A stretch of DNA of 64,000 nt from an uncultured Oscillospiraceae bacterium (GTDB lineage Bacteria > Bacillota > Clostridia > Oscillospirales > Ruminococcaceae): NCBI GenBank assembly GCA_949299455.1, contig CASGAN010000003.1:1-64000 (forward strand). Reading direction: 5' to 3'. Positions 26,551 through 35,159 of the stretch are shown one piece after another. Each line of letters begins with the position of its first letter. Within the stretch, counting starts at the first letter, position 1. Below the pieces are notes generated by a model, which worked only from the letters and a program-made list of their open reading frames with translations, was not told where the DNA came from and searched no databases. The translations under genes were made by a program, and so were the position numbers.

Positions 26551-27564
26551 TCAAAATGCGTTCTCTTCAATCGGGAGCGAAGCAACCGCATTGAGCTCCA
26601 TGAAGGCACGCACGCCGGAAATGTACTCATAATACGCCTGTGCGCCGATCATTGCCGCATTGTCACCGCAGTAGCAAAGCGGCGGCATGTAAAGCGTCAG
26701 CCCGCGTGCCTCACACTCGGCCGACAGTCTTGCGCGGATACCGCTGTTTGCGGAAACGCCGCCTGCCACCACGATCGTTTTGGCACCCGTTTCCTCTGCC
26801 GCCGCCATCAGTCGGTCACTCAAAATATCGCACACGGCAAGCTGGAAGCTCGCGCATAAGTCGTCGCGGTTTACCTCCTCGCCTTTCTGAGACGCACGGT
26901 TTAAGAGATTGAGCACCGCGGTTTTGAGTCCCGAAAAACTCATGTCATACCGGCTGCCTTCCACGTGTGGGCGCGGCAGTGTATACGTCGGTGTTCCGCG
27001 CTGTGCCGCCCGGTCGATCTCAACGCCTGCCGGATACGAAAATCCCATCGCGCGGCCCGCTTTGTCATACGCTTCGCCCGCCGCATCGTCGCGGGTGCGT
27101 CCAATGACACGGAACGAGGTATAATCGGTCACTTCGATAATATGCGTATGACCGCCCGACACCACCAGACACAAAAACGGCGGTTTTAAGTCCGCATGCG
27201 CCAGATAGTTCGCGGCGATGTGCCCGCGCAGATGATGCACCGGTACAAGTGGCTTGTTCGTCGCCATGGCAAGTCCTTTTGCAAAATTGACGCCGACGAG
27301 CAGTGCGCCGATCAGTCCCGGCGCATAGGTCACACCGATTGCATCGATTTCTTCCATCGAAACGCCCGCCTCTTTGAGTGCTTCATTCGTCACGCCGACA
27401 ACGGCTTCACAATGACGGCGTGATGCAATTTCCGGCACGACACCGCCATACAGCCGGTGCTCCTCCACCTGCGACGCAACAATATTCGAACAGACACGCC
27501 GTCCGTCCTCGATGACGGCTGCCGCCGTTTCATCACACGACGATTCAATCGCCAGAATTTTCAT
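26551..27564 (-). CDS. tsaD: tRNA N6-adenosine threonylcarbamoyltransferase
   Basis: A 337-residue TsaD (YgjD/Kae1 family), which transfers the threonylcarbamoyl group to A37 of tRNA together with TsaB and TsaE. The start MKILAIESSCDETAAAV, the metal-binding HHLRGHIAANY and the CLVVSGGHT block are all present. The ATG overlaps the rimI stop (ATGA), giving a coupled pair. tsaB and tsaE are not in the window. tsaC is encoded at 2881-3897 in another operon. Confidence 0.97.
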   Translation of the reverse strand: MKILAIESSCDETAAAVIEDGRRVCSNIVASQVEEHRLYGGVVPEIASRRHCEAVVGVTNEALKEAGVSMEEIDAIGVTYAPGLIGALLVGVNFAKGLAMATNKPLVPVHHLRGHIAANYLAHADLKPPFLCLVVSGGHTHIIEVTDYTSFRVIGRTRDDAAGEAYDKAGRAMGFSYPAGVEIDRAAQRGTPTYTLPRPHVEGSRYDMSFSGLKTAVLNLLNRASQKGEEVNRDDLCASFQLAVCDILSDRLMAAAEETGAKTIVVAGGVSANSGIRARLSAECEARGLTLYMPPLCYCGDNAAMIGAQAYYEYISGVRAFMELNAVASLPIEENAF

Positions 27565-28019
27565 ACTGTTTCCCTTTCCTCTGTATAAAACCGCGTCATC
27601 AGCAACGCGTCCTCGGTTGGTTTTTGATAAAATGCACGGCGCACGCCCACTGATTCATAGCCGCAGGACGTGTACAGCGCCTGTGCCGCCTTGTTCGACA
27701 TCCGCACCTCGAGCGTCAGAAACGAAAGCCTGTGTGCGGCGGCAAACCGATCTGCTTCCAAAAGAAGTGCTTTCGCAATGCCTGTCCGCCGCATTTCTTT
27801 TTTGACGGCGATGTTGTTGATCGTCCCCTCATCAAGCACGAACGAAAGGCTCACAAATCCTGAAAACACACCGTCTTTTTCGGCGACAAGAATTTCACCG
27901 CGCGGGTTTTCGATCTCCGCTTCAATGAGTGCGGCAGACCACGGTTCCGAAAAGCACGCCGCACTCAGTTCAGCGACCGCCGCCACATGCGACGCTGTCA
28001 TTGGAAAAATCCGAATCAA
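27561..28019 (-). CDS. rimI: Ribosomal-protein-alanine N-acetyltransferase
   Basis: A 152-residue GNAT enzyme of the RimI group, which acetylates the N-terminal alanine of S18 in E. coli. The motif A segment is VKKEMRRTGIAKALL, and the C-terminal SCGYESVGVRRAFY is typical. The likely start is a TTG at 28019, giving LIRIFPMTASHV, which matches how RimI proteins normally begin; this TTG overlaps the TGA of the phosphatase gene upstream, and GGTGGAG lies just before. An ATG six codons later is possible but cuts the first strand. The end overlaps tsaD by four bases, a common RimI-TsaD arrangement. Confidence 0.9.
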   Translation of the reverse strand: MIRIFPMTASHVAAVAELSAACFSEPWSAALIEAEIENPRGEILVAEKDGVFSGFVSLSFVLDEGTINNIAVKKEMRRTGIAKALLLEADRFAAAHRLSFLTLEVRMSNKAAQALYTSCGYESVGVRRAFYQKPTEDALLMTRFYTEERETV

Positions 28020-28441
28020 AGGCTCTCCACCGCCAATTCTTTTTTGAAATAATCGACCATCTGCGCACAGCACAGCCGGTATTTTGCGAGGGACTGTCCG
28101 AACGGATCGGCAATTTCCATCACAACGATTTTGTTCTCTGTTTCGGGAACGGCGTCAATCACCACGTTTTTATGCTGTTCGGTCATGACATAAATGCAGT
28201 CCGCCTCGTCAAGATCCTGTTTCATCACACGGCGGGAACGATGCGATTTGATGTCAATCCCGATTTCTTCGAGCGCTTCAATCGCATATTCGCTGGCAGG
28301 CTCACCGTCATAGGCGGAAAGGCCCGCACTCGACACCACAGTGTCCGGAATCGAAAAATCGGAAATAATTTTTTTGATGATCCCCTCCGCCATCGGACTG
28401 CGGCAGATATTTCCCGAACAGATGACCAAAATGTGATTCAT
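28016..28441 (-). CDS. Low-molecular-weight protein-tyrosine phosphatase
   Basis: A 141-residue phosphatase of the low-molecular-weight (YwlE/Wzb/ArsC-like) superfamily. The P-loop CX5R is visible at Cys8-Arg14 (CSGNICRS), and a general-acid aspartate is likely in ADPFG near residue 110. Relatives of YwlE type act on phosphoarginine, while others act on phosphotyrosine of polysaccharide kinases; the sequence alone does not settle which. It lies between polA and rimI, overlapping rimI by four bases, so it is probably co-translated with that gene. Confidence 0.9.
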   Translation of the reverse strand: MNHILVICSGNICRSPMAEGIIKKIISDFSIPDTVVSSAGLSAYDGEPASEYAIEALEEIGIDIKSHRSRRVMKQDLDEADCIYVMTEQHKNVVIDAVPETENKIVVMEIADPFGQSLAKYRLCCAQMVDYFKKELAVESL

Positions 28442-28471
28442 GATACTGTCCCCTCATTTCCCCTGAAGCTG

Positions 28472-31000
28472 TTATTTTGCCTCATACCAGCTTTGGCCGG
28501 TATGTGCATCCGCCAAAAGCGTCACACGAAGCGACGCTGCGTGTTCCATTTCCTCTTTGACGATCTGTGCGGCACGATCCGCCATCATGGTGGGCGCTTC
28601 CACAATCAGTTCGTCGTGTACCTGCAGAATGACGCGTGCATCCGGCAGTTCCTCACGAATCCGATGATGCACCCGAATCATTGCAATTTTTATGAGATCC
28701 GCCGCTGTTCCCTGCACCGGCATATTCATCGCCACCCGCTCTGCAAATGCACGCAGATTGTGGTTTACAGAATGGATTTCCGGCAGTTCGCGCCGCCGTT
28801 TGTAGATTGTCTGCACATATCCGTCGGTTTTCGCCTGCTCGACGACACGTTTTTGATAATCGGCAACGCCGTGGTACGTTTTTAAATACGCATCAATATA
28901 TGCTTTCGCTTCCCGAACGGTGACGCCGATCTGTTTGGACAGCGAAAACGCGCCAATACCATAGACAATGCCGAAGTTGATTGCCTTTGCACGGCTGCGA
29001 AGCTCCGGCGGCAACATCTCTTTCGGAATGCCGAACACCTGTGATGCGGTTTCCGTATGGATGTCGGCATTTTCGTTGAATGCGCGGATCATCGCCGGAT
29101 CGTTTGCGATATGCGCCAAAATTCGCAGTTCAATCTGCGAATAGTCGGCATCCACCAGTGAAAATCCCGGACGCGCCACAAAAAAGCGCCGCATTTCACT
29201 GCCAAGCGGTGTGCGAACCGGGATATTCTGCACATTCGGCTCGGAGGAGCTGATGCGTCCGGTGCGCGTTTCCGTTTGGTTGAATGTCGAATGCACGCGA
29301 CCGTCCTCACCAATGACTTTTAACAGTCCGGTGACATACGTCGAATAAAGCTTTGTAAGCTTCCGGTATTCAAGCACAAGCGGCACGATCTCATGATAGC
29401 CGCTTAACTCTTCAAGCACCTCAGCGCTCGTTGAATAGCCGGTTTTTGTCTTTTTCCCCGCGGGAAGCCCCAGTGTTTCAAACAGCACCGTGCCGAGTTC
29501 CCGTGTCGAATTGATATTAAACGGCGCACCCGCCAGTTCATAGATTTCGTTCGTAATGCGTTCGATATCAACTGCAAGCTGTTCACCGAACTGTTCGACG
29601 CCCGCTTTGTCGACCGCAAAGCCCTCGCGCTCCATGTCGGCGAGCACTTCACAGAACGGCATCTCAATTTCAAACAAAAGCGATGTCATATCGCGCGATG
29701 CAATCTCTTTCAACATGGCATCGGCAAGCAAAAAGCATGCCGCAAGCGTCTCGCCGACTGTCGGTTCTGCCGAAACGCCCGGAACATACGTTTTGATCAG
29801 GTCAGAAAGCACATACCCTTTTGCATCGGGGTCAATGAGATACGCCGCCAGTTCCAAATCCACAAAAACGGGTGTTTTCAAAAAACCGCAGTCGCGTGCT
29901 TTTTTATAAAGCGGTTTTGCACCGAACGTATAGACCGTTGGGTTCTTCTCGCAAAACGCCGTAAACAGTGACGCAAACGCTTCGTCCGACGAAACCGGTG
30001 CATAAACGGCCTCATTTGCCGCAAACGTTCCGTCCGCTGTTTCAAGCACCACCCATTTTTCTGACGAGAGAACCGCGGACAATTCGCCCGCTTCAAGCGG
30101 TTTGACTGCCGGTGCATCTGACGCAGACTGTGCGGTTTTAGCCGCACCGATGCCGAATTTTTCAAAAAAGCTGTTTAACTCGAGCGTTTTGAACACATCG
30201 GAAAGCGCTTCCTCATCCGCAGCATTCGGCACAAACTGTTCAAACGCACACGAAACCGGCGCATTTTTCACGATCGTCGCAAGTTCCTTTGACAAAAATG
30301 CCTGTTCCTTGCCCTCAGTCAGTTTTTTGCGCACGGATGGTGTCAACTTAATTTCGTCTAACTGTTCATACAGCGATTCGAGCGTACCATACGACGACAC
30401 GAGCGTTTTCGCCGTCTTTTCGCCGATGCCGCGCACGCCCGGAATATTATCGGACGAATCGCCCATCAGTCCTTTTAAATCCGGCACTTTATCGGCGGAA
30501 AAGCCATATTCCTCAAAAAACAGCGCCGGCGTATAGAGCACATTTTCTTTTGTGCGGACAAGGCAGACCGATACCCGCTCGGACAAAAGCTGCAAGCAGT
30601 CGCGGTCACCCGAAACGACCACACATGTATTGTCCGACTGCTCACAGTACGACGCCAATGTGCCGAGCACATCGTCGCCCTCAAAGCCCTCGCACTCAAC
30701 GATCGCATAGCCTGCATCTCGTAAAATCTGTTTGACATACGGCAGCTGCATGCGCAGTTCGTCCGGCATACCATGGCGGTTCGCCTTGTAGCCGTCGTAC
30801 CGGTCGTTTCGAAACGTCTTGCGCGATACGTCAAACGCGACTGCAACGCCGTCCGGATTCTGTTCTTTTATGAGTTTAAAAAAGATATTGAAAAAGCCAA
30901 AAATGGCGTTTGTGTAGATTCCCTCGCGGTTACTTAACAGCTTTACGCCGTAAAACGCACGGTTTAACATGCTGTTTCCGTCAATCGCCAACAGTTTCAA
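28472..31000 (-). CDS. polA: DNA polymerase I
   Basis: An 842-residue family A DNA polymerase for Okazaki fragment maturation and repair. The N-terminal 5' nuclease domain occupies about residues 1-285 (VAFDVSRKTFRNDRYDGYK, DSSDNIPGVRGIG). The central exonuclease-like domain lacks the DxE metal site, reading VVLETADG, so proofreading is probably lost, as in other Firmicutes. Polymerase motifs A (DYSQIELR), B (RAKAINFGIVYG) and C (VHDE) are intact. The start is a TTG at 31000 with AGAGGGA 8 bases upstream. A promoter and leader hairpin lie upstream. Confidence 0.97.
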   Translation of the reverse strand: MKLLAIDGNSMLNRAFYGVKLLSNREGIYTNAIFGFFNIFFKLIKEQNPDGVAVAFDVSRKTFRNDRYDGYKANRHGMPDELRMQLPYVKQILRDAGYAIVECEGFEGDDVLGTLASYCEQSDNTCVVVSGDRDCLQLLSERVSVCLVRTKENVLYTPALFFEEYGFSADKVPDLKGLMGDSSDNIPGVRGIGEKTAKTLVSSYGTLESLYEQLDEIKLTPSVRKKLTEGKEQAFLSKELATIVKNAPVSCAFEQFVPNAADEEALSDVFKTLELNSFFEKFGIGAAKTAQSASDAPAVKPLEAGELSAVLSSEKWVVLETADGTFAANEAVYAPVSSDEAFASLFTAFCEKNPTVYTFGAKPLYKKARDCGFLKTPVFVDLELAAYLIDPDAKGYVLSDLIKTYVPGVSAEPTVGETLAACFLLADAMLKEIASRDMTSLLFEIEMPFCEVLADMEREGFAVDKAGVEQFGEQLAVDIERITNEIYELAGAPFNINSTRELGTVLFETLGLPAGKKTKTGYSTSAEVLEELSGYHEIVPLVLEYRKLTKLYSTYVTGLLKVIGEDGRVHSTFNQTETRTGRISSSEPNVQNIPVRTPLGSEMRRFFVARPGFSLVDADYSQIELRILAHIANDPAMIRAFNENADIHTETASQVFGIPKEMLPPELRSRAKAINFGIVYGIGAFSLSKQIGVTVREAKAYIDAYLKTYHGVADYQKRVVEQAKTDGYVQTIYKRRRELPEIHSVNHNLRAFAERVAMNMPVQGTAADLIKIAMIRVHHRIREELPDARVILQVHDELIVEAPTMMADRAAQIVKEEMEHAASLRVTLLADAHTGQSWYEAK

Positions 31001-31060
31001 AACGCAAATCCCTCTTTTCCGGTTGAATAATCCGGTTCTTTCCTGTAAAATAGAAGTATT

Positions 31061-31079
31061 CTGCCGGAATTGCCGGCAG
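31061..31079 (-). promoter_or_regulatory. Hairpin in the polA leader
   Basis: CTGCCGG pairs perfectly with CCGGCAG over a 5-base loop. It begins a few bases after the predicted polA transcription start. It could be an RNA structure or an operator for the divergent pair. Confidence 0.4.
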
Positions 31080-31092
31080 TCTATATTCTTTT

Positions 31093-31121
31093 ATTGTAGC
31101 ACGAACCCTACATAATATCAA
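31093..31121 (-). promoter_or_regulatory. polA promoter
   Basis: Minus-strand TTGATA (31116-31121), 17-base spacer, TACAAT (31093-31098), in the polA-dus intergenic region. Confidence 0.6.
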
Positions 31122-31141
31122 CGAAAAAAGGCAGGATTTTC

Positions 31142-32125
31142 TTGGTGAAACAGATAAAAATCGGAAACGTTTCGTTTCCAAAAACGGCGGCGCTTGCACC
31201 GATGGCATCCGTCGCCGACCGGGCATACCGTATCATGTGCCGGCGGTACGGTGCAGCTTACGTCGTGAGCGAAATGGTCAGTGCAAAGGCGCTTTGCTAC
31301 GGCGACAAAAAATCAAAGCAGCTGCTCACCGTAACAGCCGCAGAAGAACCGATGGCGATTCAGCTGTTTGGCAGCGAGCCGGAAACGATGGCACGTGCAG
31401 TACAGATTGTCAACGAATACCACCCGTGCATGATCGACGTGAACATGGGCTGTCCCGTGCCGAAAGTGGCAGGGAACGGCTGCGGCAGTGCACTAATGAA
31501 AACGCCCGAAACTGCCGCGGCGATTGTGCGGGCAATGAAAGCCGAAACCGATCTGCCCGTAACGGTCAAATTCCGCAAAGGCTGGGATGATAACTCCGTA
31601 AACGCGCCGGAATTTGCAAAACTCATGGAAGAAGCCGGTGCAGATGCTGTCGCGGTACACGGCCGCACCAAAATGCAGATGTACCGTCCGCCGGTCGACC
31701 GCGAAATCATCCGCCGGGTCAAAGAATCGGTATCGGTTCCGGTGATTGGCAACGGCGGCATCATGGACGCCGTTTCGGCAAAGCAGATGTACGACGAAAC
31801 CGGCTGTGATCTTGTGTTTGTGGCGCAGGGTTCTTACGGCAAACCATGGATTTTCAAACAAATCGAAGCGTACCTTACCGACGGCACGATTCTCCCCGAT
31901 CCGCCGGTAAGCGAGCGGCTTGATATCATGCTTGAACATATTTCACTGATGATCGAGGACAAAGGCGAACACGTCGCCATGATGGAGGCTCGCCGCCAAG
32001 CCGCTTTTTACATGAAAGGACTGCCGGGCGCGGCGCATTTCCGGTTCCGGTGCGGTTCCCTTTCGACATACGAAGAATTGCGGGAACTGGTGCGCGAATT
32101 AAAACAGCACACCCCGCATGAATGA
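31142..32125 (+). CDS. dus: tRNA-dihydrouridine synthase
   Basis: A 327-residue FMN-dependent Dus enzyme, reducing uridine to dihydrouridine in the D-loop region of tRNA. The family starts with LAPMASVADRAYR, followed by DVNMGCPVPKV and the catalytic cysteine in GNGCGSALMK, then GNGGIMD for FMN binding. It is most like the DusB group. The start could be TTG at 31142 or GTG at 31145; AGGA is 8 bases before the GTG. Divergent from polA and convergent with trpS. Confidence 0.93.
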   Translation: MVKQIKIGNVSFPKTAALAPMASVADRAYRIMCRRYGAAYVVSEMVSAKALCYGDKKSKQLLTVTAAEEPMAIQLFGSEPETMARAVQIVNEYHPCMIDVNMGCPVPKVAGNGCGSALMKTPETAAAIVRAMKAETDLPVTVKFRKGWDDNSVNAPEFAKLMEEAGADAVAVHGRTKMQMYRPPVDREIIRRVKESVSVPVIGNGGIMDAVSAKQMYDETGCDLVFVAQGSYGKPWIFKQIEAYLTDGTILPDPPVSERLDIMLEHISLMIEDKGEHVAMMEARRQAAFYMKGLPGAAHFRFRCGSLSTYEELRELVRELKQHTPHE

Positions 32126-32126
32126 C

Positions 32127-32161
32127 AAAAACCGTTCCGGAAACACCGGAACGGTTTTTTT
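32127..32161. terminator. Bidirectional terminator between dus and trpS
   Basis: AAAAACCGTTCCGG pairs with CCGGAACGGTTTTT over a 5-base loop, only a few bases from both stop codons. Confidence 0.9.
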
Positions 32162-32165
32162 ACGT

Positions 32166-33182
32166 TTATTTTCCCTCAAGCGGCAAGAAGCCCACTTTTT
32201 TATACACCTTGCGGAGTGTGCGCATTGCAAGGCGGTTTGCCTGTGCGGCACCCTCCTGATAGCACGCTTCCAAATATGCTTTGTCCGCAAGCAGACGGTC
32301 GTATTCTTTCTGAATCGGTGCAAGTGTTTCAGCAACGGCGTTGCCCACCTGCTCTTTGAAATAGCCGTAGCCCTTGCCCTCAAATTCACGCTCGATTGCG
32401 TCCATCGACGTACCGGTCACTGCGGAATAAATCGTCATCAGGTTGTTGATACCCTCTTTGCCCTCCGCATACCGTACGACGGTATCACTGTCGGTGACAG
32501 CGCGTTTGAATTTTTTGACGATGACTTCCGGTTTATCGAGAATCGAGATAAAACCGTTTACGTTTTCGTCCGATTTGGACATCTTCTTGCTCGGATCGGC
32601 AAGCGACATGATGCGCGCACCCGTTTTCGGAATATACGGCTCCGGTACAACGAACACATTGCCGTACAAATTGTTAAACCGCACCGCGATATCGCGCGCA
32701 ATCTCAAGATGCTGTTTCTGATCGCTTCCGACCGGAACGAGATCCGTCTGGTAAAGCAAAATATCCGCCGCCATCAGCACTGGGTAGGTAAACAGTCCCG
32801 CATTGATGTTGTCCGGATGTTTTGCACTTTTGTCTTTAAACTGCGTCATGCGCGAAAGCTCGCCGAACTGGGTATAGCACGAAAGAATCCACGAAAGCTG
32901 TGCATGTGCCGGGACATGGCTCTGGATATATGCAATCGATTTTTTCGGGTCGATGCCGCATGCCAGAATGAGCGCATAGCTATTAAGAATCTGTTTGCGC
33001 AGTGCGGCCGGGTCCTGACGCACCGTCAGCGAATGCTCGTCAACGATGCAGTAAATGCAGTCGTATTCATCCTGCAGCGTCGTCCAGTTGCGCAGTGCAC
33101 CGATATAGTTGCCGAGTGTCGGCACACCGGTCGGCTGAATGCCGCTGAAAATCATCTGTTTGCGTTCTGTTTGCTGTTCCAT
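32166..33182 (-). CDS. trpS: Tryptophanyl-tRNA synthetase
   Basis: A 338-residue class I synthetase that charges tRNA(Trp). The HIGH-like signature is [10 protein letters not shown] near residue 15, the KMSKS motif is present ([13 protein letters not shown]), and the GSDQKQHLE block binds the adenylate. The length is normal. No T-box leader is visible upstream; the gene follows the aminotransferase gene by 33 bases and may be co-transcribed with it. Confidence 0.97.
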   Translation of the reverse strand: MEQQTERKQMIFSGIQPTGVPTLGNYIGALRNWTTLQDEYDCIYCIVDEHSLTVRQDPAALRKQILNSYALILACGIDPKKSIAYIQSHVPAHAQLSWILSCYTQFGELSRMTQFKDKSAKHPDNINAGLFTYPVLMAADILLYQTDLVPVGSDQKQHLEIARDIAVRFNNLYGNVFVVPEPYIPKTGARIMSLADPSKKMSKSDENVNGFISILDKPEVIVKKFKRAVTDSDTVVRYAEGKEGINNLMTIYSAVTGTSMDAIEREFEGKGYGYFKEQVGNAVAETLAPIQKEYDRLLADKAYLEACYQEGAAQANRLAMRTLRKVYKKVGFLPLEGK

Positions 33183-33215
33183 GGAAATGTTCCTGCCTTT
33201 CCCACCATCTATTTA

Positions 33216-34403
33216 TTAAAGGAGCGAATGACTCAGTTCGCCCAGGATTTTAACACCTTTTTTTAACTGTTCGTCTGTCGGCGTCGAATAGTTTAACCGG
33301 AAGCACTGTGTTTTGTCGGTATCCCGCGGCATAAACGCACTCCCCGGCACAACCGCCACCTTGTTTTTGACGGCATTTAAACAAAACGCCGGCATATCGA
33401 CGCCGTCAGGGAGCTTGCACCACAAAAACAGTCCGCCCTCCGGCTCGTCAAATGTGATTGCAGGATTTAAGTACTGACGCAGTCCGTCGATCATCAGGCT
33501 GCTCTTATGACGGTAAATCTTCCGCAGCGATGCAAGATGTGCGGCAAAGTCGGTATCGTTCATAAACGAATGACAGATCATCTGGCTGAGCATTGCGGAG
33601 TGCACGTCACTGCCCTGCTTACAGACGACGACTTTCTGAATCACCTCGGACGGTGCAAGCAGATAGCCCACACGCAGTCCCGGCGACAGCACTTTCGAAA
33701 AGCTGCCGACATACAGCACGATACCCTCGGTGTCAAGCGATTTAATCGACGGTACGTTTTCGCCTGCAAACCGCAGTTCGCCGTACGGGTTATCCTCGAG
33801 AATCATCACGCCGTATTTGACGCACAGTGCATAAACCGCCTTTCGTTTTTCAAGACTCATGGTAACGCCAGACGGATTCTGGAAATTCGGAATCACATAC
33901 AAAAGCTTTGCGTTCGGATTCTGCTTCATTGCTTCTTCGAGCGCATCGATATTGATGCCGTCCGATTCTACCGGAACGCCGCACAGATTCACTTCATATG
34001 ACCGGAAGGAATTAAGGCTTCCGATAAAACTCGGATTTTCGCAAAGCAGCGTGTCGCCCGGGTTGCAGAGCACCTTGCATGAAAGCTCAATCGCCTGCTG
34101 TGCGCCGGATGTGATGATCAAATCGTCAAACGATTCGCCCAGTCCGTGACGCGTTTTCAAATCGCTTTTTAACAGCGCACGCAGCGGTGCATAACCCTCG
34201 GTCACACCGTACTGAAGTGCAGTAATCGGCTGATCTTTAAGAATTTTTGCGGTCAGTTCACTGACCACATCAACCGGAAACGCCTCCGGCGCCGGATTGC
34301 CGGCTGCAAACGAAACAACCTCCGGATCGGCGGTGAATTTTAAGATTTCACGAATTGCAGAAGCCTGTAATCCGTTCATACGGCTTGCAAACGAAACATT
34401 CAT
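33216..34403 (-). CDS. PLP-dependent aminotransferase (class I/II, fold type I)
   Basis: A 395-residue aminotransferase. The Schiff-base lysine lies in GSFSKVLSPGLRVGY, and the PLP-phosphate site and aspartate in VIPNFQNPSG and ILEDNPYGELRF. It resembles the free-standing relatives of MocR regulators, such as 2-aminoadipate and kynurenine aminotransferase-like enzymes, but has no DNA-binding domain. The ATG at 34403 has GAGGGG upstream and produces the typical MNVSFASRMNGLQ start. The amino donor is not predictable. Confidence 0.88.
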   Translation of the reverse strand: MNVSFASRMNGLQASAIREILKFTADPEVVSFAAGNPAPEAFPVDVVSELTAKILKDQPITALQYGVTEGYAPLRALLKSDLKTRHGLGESFDDLIITSGAQQAIELSCKVLCNPGDTLLCENPSFIGSLNSFRSYEVNLCGVPVESDGINIDALEEAMKQNPNAKLLYVIPNFQNPSGVTMSLEKRKAVYALCVKYGVMILEDNPYGELRFAGENVPSIKSLDTEGIVLYVGSFSKVLSPGLRVGYLLAPSEVIQKVVVCKQGSDVHSAMLSQMICHSFMNDTDFAAHLASLRKIYRHKSSLMIDGLRQYLNPAITFDEPEGGLFLWCKLPDGVDMPAFCLNAVKNKVAVVPGSAFMPRDTDKTQCFRLNYSTPTDEQLKKGVKILGELSHSLL

Positions 34404-34456
34404 ATCAAAAACCCCTCTTTTCTGTTTTTTCACGACAGTAGATTCCTTTTATTATA

Positions 34457-35044
34457 CTACTCTCGCGACTGTTCGTCCAGCGTTTTTGAAAATGCCGGCA
34501 AAAACTCCTGCATAAACACCTGCACTTCGGGAAGATCAAACGATGAAAGCATGGAGAGAAGCTGCGCCTTTGCATCTTTAAACTCGCTGTTGCCCGATTT
34601 TTCCTCCTCGATACACTTGATCAGCGCCGACAGCTTATCCGCCGCTTTCACATACTGCCAATACACCTCGTCCTCCTTAGCCGGATGAAACACCGGTTCG
34701 TAATACGGTTTTAAATCGTCGGGCAGCATCGAAAACAGTGTGCGATTTGCCTCGGCTTCAATCCGTTTATATGCCTCGGTGATCTGCGGGTCATGATACT
34801 TGATCGGCGTCGGCATATCGCCGGTAATAATTTCACCCGCATCGTGAAACAGTGCAAACACCGCCGCTTTCATCGGATCAACCGGCTTATCAAACCGTGA
34901 TGCACCGATGCATGCCAGCGCATGTGCCAAAACGGCCGTGTCCATCGAATGCTCCGAAAGCGTTTCCGGATAAGAGGAGCGCATCAGTCCCCAGCGTGTG
35001 ATATATTTCATGCGGAAGATCATCGAAAAAAATGCGGAATCCAT
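34457..35044 (-). CDS. yfbR: YfbR-like 5'-deoxynucleotidase (HD domain)
   Basis: A 195-residue HD-domain phosphohydrolase similar to E. coli YfbR, a 5'-deoxynucleotidase that dephosphorylates dNMPs. Visible are SEHSMDTAVLAHAL with the first metal histidine, FALFHDAGEIITGDMPTP with the HD pair, and a later aspartate near AADKLSALIKC. The ATG at 35044 is 8 bases after GAGG; a GTG three codons earlier is less likely. It is divergent from the YfhO gene. Confidence 0.88.
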   Translation of the reverse strand: MDSAFFSMIFRMKYITRWGLMRSSYPETLSEHSMDTAVLAHALACIGASRFDKPVDPMKAAVFALFHDAGEIITGDMPTPIKYHDPQITEAYKRIEAEANRTLFSMLPDDLKPYYEPVFHPAKEDEVYWQYVKAADKLSALIKCIEEEKSGNSEFKDAKAQLLSMLSSFDLPEVQVFMQEFLPAFSKTLDEQSRE

Positions 35045-35094
35045 TGAATCCACCTCGTTTGCTTTTTGCCTATTGTATCAAATTTCCTGCTTTC

Positions 35095-35123
35095 TTGCAA
35101 TCGCCATTCCTTCTTGTTATAAT
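35095..35123 (+). promoter_or_regulatory. Promoter of the YfhO-like gene
   Basis: TTGCAA (35095-35100), 17-base spacer, perfect TATAAT (35118-35123), 37 bases before the ATG. Confidence 0.75.
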
Positions 35124-35159
35124 GCAGACAGTGATCTTTTTGTTTGAAAGGAGTTTTTT

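Noticed and set aside
24886..26859. A 657-codon plus-strand frame opposite pckG and tsaD
   Set aside because: It runs through the pckG promoter and both genes without conserved motifs, a codon-bias shadow.
32126..33215. A T-box leader in front of trpS
   Set aside because: Only 33 bases separate trpS from the upstream aminotransferase gene; no T-box sequence or specifier stem fits.
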